29,652 nt of DNA from Bordetella parapertussis. Lineage in GTDB: Bacteria > Pseudomonadota > Gammaproteobacteria > Burkholderiales > Burkholderiaceae_B. Location: NCBI GenBank assembly GCA_945911685.1, contig CAMEAW010000028.1, positions 1-29,652 on the forward strand. The letters are read 5' to 3'. A program made the translations under genes and the position numbers. Shown one piece after another: positions 26,374 through 29,652 of this stretch. The notes beneath the pieces are model-generated. The model had not been told where the DNA came from. It saw only the letters and a list, made by a program, of their open reading frames with translations, and ran no database searches. Positions within the stretch are counted from its first letter, which is position 1. Every line of letters begins with the position of its first letter.

Positions 26374-29073
26374 TCAAAGGGTTTTGAACGTTCTGTCTTT
26401 CCGGAGCAGCTTTAAATATGGTGTCTGACTCATAGTACGGTGCTTCACTAATCGATCAAATTGCCCTAGTGTGGTTGGTCGACTGAAAAGATAGCCCTGA
26501 TAAGACTGGCAGCCATTATTAAACAAATATTGATGTTGCTCGTTTGTTTCTACCCCCTCAGCAATAATCATCAACTTCATGCTCTTGGCTATCGTGATGA
26601 TCGCCTCTACGATTGAGCAAGCGTGTAGATCATGAGGGGTATCTTGAACAAGCGACTGATCAATCTTAATCTGATCTAGGGGAAGCTTTCGTAAGTCGGC
26701 GAGTGACGAGGCTCCCGTGCCGAAATCATCAAGACAAAGACGTATACCTTGCGCTCGTAAGAGAGCCATTTTTTTAACGGTCTCTTCAAAATCATCCGAC
26801 AAGGTACTTTCGGTATACTCGAATTTAAGTAAGGCGGGGTTGGCTCCAGTGTCGCGCACGATGGCGAGCACACGTTCAACAAAGTGAGAGTACCTGAATT
26901 GTCGAGAACTGATATTAACTGCGATCGTCAAGTGGGCCATCGTTTCATCATTCGCCCAATTTACCAATTGCTCGCACGCAGTTTGAATCACCCAATAGCC
27001 CATTGAAATGATGATGCCTGTTTCTTCGGCAATTCCAATGAACTCGCTAGCGGGAATGAGTCCACGCTCGGGATGATTCATTCGTATCAATACTTCTGCA
27101 CCCTCGATTTCTTCAAGGTCATTAAATTGAGCTTGATAAGCTAAACATAAGTGATGGTCCTCCACTGCAAGCCGCAAAGTCGTTTCGATTGCGGTTCTTG
27201 CGTTTACGACAGACTGCATATTTTGATCGAAAAGGCGGTGCGTATTGCGGCCAGTCGTTTTGGCAATGTACATTGCCAAATCAGCTTGCTTTATAGCGCC
27301 TTCAGCAAGGTCATGTCGATGTCCAGAGAATAAGGCGATACCGATACTTGCTGAGCTTTGCAATAAAGCTTGTTGAATGAAAAACGGCTTTTCAAATGAG
27401 TTTAATATCTTTTTTGCAATGCCCTCTGCAATCGCGCCGGACTCTAACTCGTCTTGACTGAGTTCTTTCAGCATAATGATAAATTCGTCACCACCGAATC
27501 GAGCAACGGTATCGCTCTCGCGTACGCAGGTGAGCAGGCGGGCGCTTATTTGTATTAAAAGTTCATCGCCAGCATCATGACCTTTCGTGTCGTTTAGAGT
27601 TTTAAAATGATCTAAATCAATAAATAATATTGCCCAGAATTGTTTAGTATGACTACTACTGATTACTGCTTGCTGTAAGCCATTCATCAGAGACGATCGA
27701 TTGGGTAGCTTGGTCAGTGAGTCAGAAAAAGCAAGTTGTTGAATCCGAGCATCTGCAACATTTTTTTCTGTCACGTCTTCTTTCGAGATCAAAAAATGTG
27801 TGACCTCTCCTAATGCATCACACACCGGGTTCATAGAGGTGAGCGTCGTGTATTCACTACCGTCTTTGCGACGATTAAAGATCTCGCCCCGCCAGGATTG
27901 TCCTTGGGTCACGGCTTCTGATATCGCTAGATCGATCTCAGGAGACGTCTTGTCGGACCTAATAAAGCGAGTATGTTGTCCGATTAATTCTTCGCGGTTA
28001 TAACCAGAAGCACGAACAAACTGGTCGTTTGCATATTCAATATTGCCATTTAAATCCGTGACGATAACGCTCTCGAGACTTTGTTCAACTGCGAGAGAAA
28101 GCTTGCGACTCTGTTCTAAATTTGCTTTTCGCAGAGTGATATCTCGCTGCACAGACATCACATGTGTGTACCTGCCATTGGCGTCGGCGACTGGGGTAAT
28201 ATCAAGCTCTATCCAATATTCAGTTCCATCTTTAGCATAGTTAATTAACTCTACTCGGACAGGTTTCCATTGTGATAGTGCAGCACGAATCTGACTGAGC
28301 GTAGCAGGATCAGACTTGGGGCCTTGTAGCATCCGCGGGGTGTTGCCAATTGCCTCATCACGTGTATAGCCAGTTAGTTTTTCGAAAGCTTCGTTTACAA
28401 ACACGATGCGTGGACCCGGCACGTCAATCAATCCAGCTTCCGTGATAACGACTACGTCATTAGAATGAGCCATGCACGATACTAGAAGATTTAGTTTTGC
28501 AGAGTCTCTGTTTTGCCTAACCGCGTCGGTGACCGTGGCGTAAATATAATTTTTGGCTTTTATTTGTACTATCTTGGCGGCGACTTGTACATTCAATAAC
28601 GTCCCATCCTTACGGCGATGTACGGTATCAAACGTTTTCGCACTGGTAGTCAATTCGTTATATATCTTTGTGATCTGAGCCAGAGATAAGTCAGCATTCC
28701 AGTGTCGAACATTGAGGCCCTGCATTTCTGATTCTGCATATCCAAGCATCGCCGCAAATGACGGACTTGATTGCACCAAATTGCCTTGTCGATCAAGTGT
28801 GAAAATACCTTGAGTGGCAACATCATCGAGAAGATCTGCTCGAGACGCAGCTATCGAAAGCAAGGTTTTTTCATCTTCATGAGAGCTTAGCTTTATGTTT
28901 GCGATGACTAACTCAGCGGCTCGATTCGCTTTTTCTCTATTCTGAAAAGTTAGTTCTGCGTTGGCAATAACGAGTTCAGCTGCTCGGTTTGTTTTCTCAT
29001 CGTGTTGATACGCTAGCTCGATGTTGGCGAGTAACAGTTCATCTGCTCGATTCGCTCCCCGTTGGCCGGTCAA
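26374..29073 (-). CDS. 5'-truncated PAS-PAS-PAS-GGDEF-EAL cyclic-di-GMP signalling protein
   Basis: 899 residues remain. Three 21-residue coiled-coil repeats (8-70), PAS domains at about 75-185, 195-313 and 325-437, GGDEF domain 443-610, EAL domain 630-875; no membrane helix in the part seen. The diguanylate cyclase motif GGDEF is intact at 527-531, with inhibitory-site RESD (518-521) at the canonical distance. The phosphodiesterase domain has EVL in place of EAL at 660-662 but keeps the glutamate, plus EYTES, DDFGTG, KIDQ and EGVE, so both activities look possible. The 5' end is cut by an IS21-like element: the first 5-6 residues derive from IS sequence and the start is TTG. GGAGG lies close upstream in the IS end. 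The gene is visibly A+T-richer than the housekeeping genes, suggesting transfer. The native 5' part is probably beyond the IS, outside the window. Confidence 0.85.
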   Translation of the reverse strand: MTGQRGANRADELLLANIELAYQHDEKTNRAAELVIANAELTFQNREKANRAAELVIANIKLSSHEDEKTLLSIAASRADLLDDVATQGIFTLDRQGNLVQSSPSFAAMLGYAESEMQGLNVRHWNADLSLAQITKIYNELTTSAKTFDTVHRRKDGTLLNVQVAAKIVQIKAKNYIYATVTDAVRQNRDSAKLNLLVSCMAHSNDVVVITEAGLIDVPGPRIVFVNEAFEKLTGYTRDEAIGNTPRMLQGPKSDPATLSQIRAALSQWKPVRVELINYAKDGTEYWIELDITPVADANGRYTHVMSVQRDITLRKANLEQSRKLSLAVEQSLESVIVTDLNGNIEYANDQFVRASGYNREELIGQHTRFIRSDKTSPEIDLAISEAVTQGQSWRGEIFNRRKDGSEYTTLTSMNPVCDALGEVTHFLISKEDVTEKNVADARIQQLAFSDSLTKLPNRSSLMNGLQQAVISSSHTKQFWAILFIDLDHFKTLNDTKGHDAGDELLIQISARLLTCVRESDTVARFGGDEFIIMLKELSQDELESGAIAEGIAKKILNSFEKPFFIQQALLQSSASIGIALFSGHRHDLAEGAIKQADLAMYIAKTTGRNTHRLFDQNMQSVVNARTAIETTLRLAVEDHHLCLAYQAQFNDLEEIEGAEVLIRMNHPERGLIPASEFIGIAEETGIIISMGYWVIQTACEQLVNWANDETMAHLTIAVNISSRQFRYSHFVERVLAIVRDTGANPALLKFEYTESTLSDDFEETVKKMALLRAQGIRLCLDDFGTGASSLADLRKLPLDQIKIDQSLVQDTPHDLHACSIVEAIITIAKSMKLMIIAEGVETNEQHQYLFNNGCQSYQGYLFSRPTTLGQFDRLVKHRTMSQTPYLKLLRKDRTFKTL
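28864..29052 (-). repeat. Three 63-bp in-frame repeats encoding 21-residue coiled-coil units
   Basis: Units read NRADELLLANIELAYQ.., NRAAELVIANAELTFQ.. and NRAAELVIANIKLSSH.., each 21 residues (three heptads). Such NRAAELVIAN repeats are known at the head of GGDEF/EAL proteins. The IS insertion cuts at or just before the first visible unit, so more units may have existed. Confidence 0.85.
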
Positions 29074-29206
29074 ATTCCTCCATCTCTGGCCAGGTCAAAC
29101 TCCCCCACCTGAACGGGCTGTAAATTAGGGTCAATCGCCCAAGTTTTAGCCGCAGTTCAGCCCCTGGCAGGACGTTATCTTTACCCCTCGACTGAGGGGA
29201 ACTGGA

Positions 29207-29652
29207 TTGAACGTCTTGAAACCGCACTTACAAACGACGATTTACACCTTGCTGGCCGCTAAAACGAGCCAGCATGAGATTGCGCGCGTCACCGGTATCG
29301 ACCGCAAAACAATCCGAGGCTATGCACAACGTTGGCTCGCTGAGCATTCAAATTCCCCCGGGGTGGCCACCGGCTCCGAAGTTCAAATTCCCCCACCCCG
29401 GCCACCGGCTTTGGCGGGCTCTGGTTCGAGCTCGGCGTGCGAGCCGTACCGCGAGTTCATCACCGCGCAATTGCGGCTACGTCGCAATTACACCGCCATC
29501 TATCAAGACTTGGTCGATCAGCTTGGGTACACCGGTGGCTACAACAGCGTCAAGCGCTTTGCGGGCAAGTTACGCGAAGTCGATCCGGTTCAGTTCGATC
29601 GGCTTGAGTTTGCGCCGGGCGAAGAGGCGCAGGTAGATTATGGCGAAGGCGC
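29207..29652 (+). CDS. istA: IS21-family transposase IstA, N-terminal part (runs off window)
   Basis: Open from TTG at 29207 through the window end, 148 codons seen. GAGGGGA at 29194-29200 is a good Shine-Dalgarno 6 nt upstream. The N-terminal HTH is seen as TSQHEIARVTGIDRKTIRGY, a second helical region as YREFITAQLRLRRNYTAIYQ, then YTGGYNSVKRFAGKLRE. The integrase core starts with EEAQVDYGEG, where D144 would be the first catalytic aspartate of the DDE triad. Residues about 47-75 are Pro/Gly/Ser-rich and are encoded by two 35-bp repeats that contain the IS-end motif. The other end is not visible, so intactness is unknown. Confidence 0.85.
   Translation, partial: MNVLKPHLQTTIYTLLAAKTSQHEIARVTGIDRKTIRGYAQRWLAEHSNSPGVATGSEVQIPPPRPPALAGSGSSSACEPYREFITAQLRLRRNYTAIYQDLVDQLGYTGGYNSVKRFAGKLREVDPVQFDRLEFAPGEEAQVDYGEG
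29347..29416 (+). repeat. Two 35-bp imperfect repeats inside istA carrying the IS-end motif
   Basis: TTCAAATTCCCCC occurs at 29347-29359 and again at 29382-29394, each followed by a GGCCACCGGCT-like segment. The same core, TCAAATTCCCCC or a close variant, makes the terminal repeats at 29070 and 29095. The repeats are in frame within istA. Confidence 0.8.

Larger units (their letters stand above)
29063..29652 (+). mobile_element. IS21-family-like insertion sequence, left end (partial)
   Basis: The element begins near TGGCCGGTCAAATTCC (29063) where the GGDEF/EAL gene is broken. Two imperfect 25-bp terminal repeats carry TCAAATTCCTCC (29070-29081) and TCAAACTCCCCC (29095-29106). A non-coding leader of about 100 nt follows, then istA. 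Multiple end repeats and an IstA-type transposase are characteristic of the IS21 family. The exact first base and the target duplication cannot be fixed from one end; istB and the right end are outside the window. Confidence 0.75.

Noticed and set aside
29274..29636. 120-codon ORF at the right end of the window
   Set aside because: It is in another frame from the istA reading (TTG 29207), which has the IS21 transposase HTH and catalytic motif; the 120-codon frame is a shadow.

Overview
The window is a 29.65-kb piece of a betaproteobacterial chromosome. The gene order ndk-rlmN-rodZ-ispG-hisS-yfgM-bamB-der-hfq-hflX-hflK-hflC-hisZ-purA and the macromolecular synthesis operon rpsU-dnaG-rpoD fit order Burkholderiales. 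Protein style, including a very long Lys/Ala/Pro-rich N-terminus on RpoD, suggests something near Alcaligenaceae; the family-level placement is inference.

Layout. (1) 1-1423, plus: end of rpsP, then rimM and trmD (ribosome and tRNA maturation), without the rplS that often closes this operon. (2) 1420-4326, minus: valS, convergent with trmD and overlapping it by 4 nt. (3) 4498-12531, plus: ndk, rlmN, a short RodZ-like membrane protein, ispG, hisS, yfgM, bamB and der, mostly tightly spaced or overlapping. Between yfgM and bamB lies a 56-bp tandem triplication that carries the yfgM 3' end and the bamB translation start. (4) 12537-20990, plus: hisC, hfq, hflX, hflK, hflC, hisZ, purA and a phosphoribosyltransferase gene, with small repeats and hairpins in the gaps. 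(5) 21074-26325, plus: rpsU, dnaG, rpoD and a tRNA-Ile(CAT), closed by a bidirectional terminator. (6) 26374-29652: an accessory end. A large PAS-PAS-PAS-GGDEF-EAL cyclic-di-GMP protein on the minus strand has lost its 5' end to an IS21-like element, whose istA runs off the window.

Together the first 26 kb is housekeeping: ribosome and tRNA maturation and charging, isoprenoid and nucleotide synthesis, outer-membrane assembly, RNA chaperone and FtsH-regulator functions, and replication/transcription initiation. HisZ, HisS and HisC give a histidine theme; HisZ implies the two-subunit HisZ/short-HisG form of ATP phosphoribosyltransferase.

I found no clear new multi-gene defence or metabolic system. 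The most unusual structures are the 56-bp repeat that creates two 17-codon micro-ORFs between yfgM and bamB, the IS21 end that appears to supply a new start to the truncated cyclic-di-GMP gene, a 29-residue insertion in HisC, a RodZ lacking its periplasmic domain, three degenerate ~41-bp repeats after hflC, and several strong hairpins at operon junctions.
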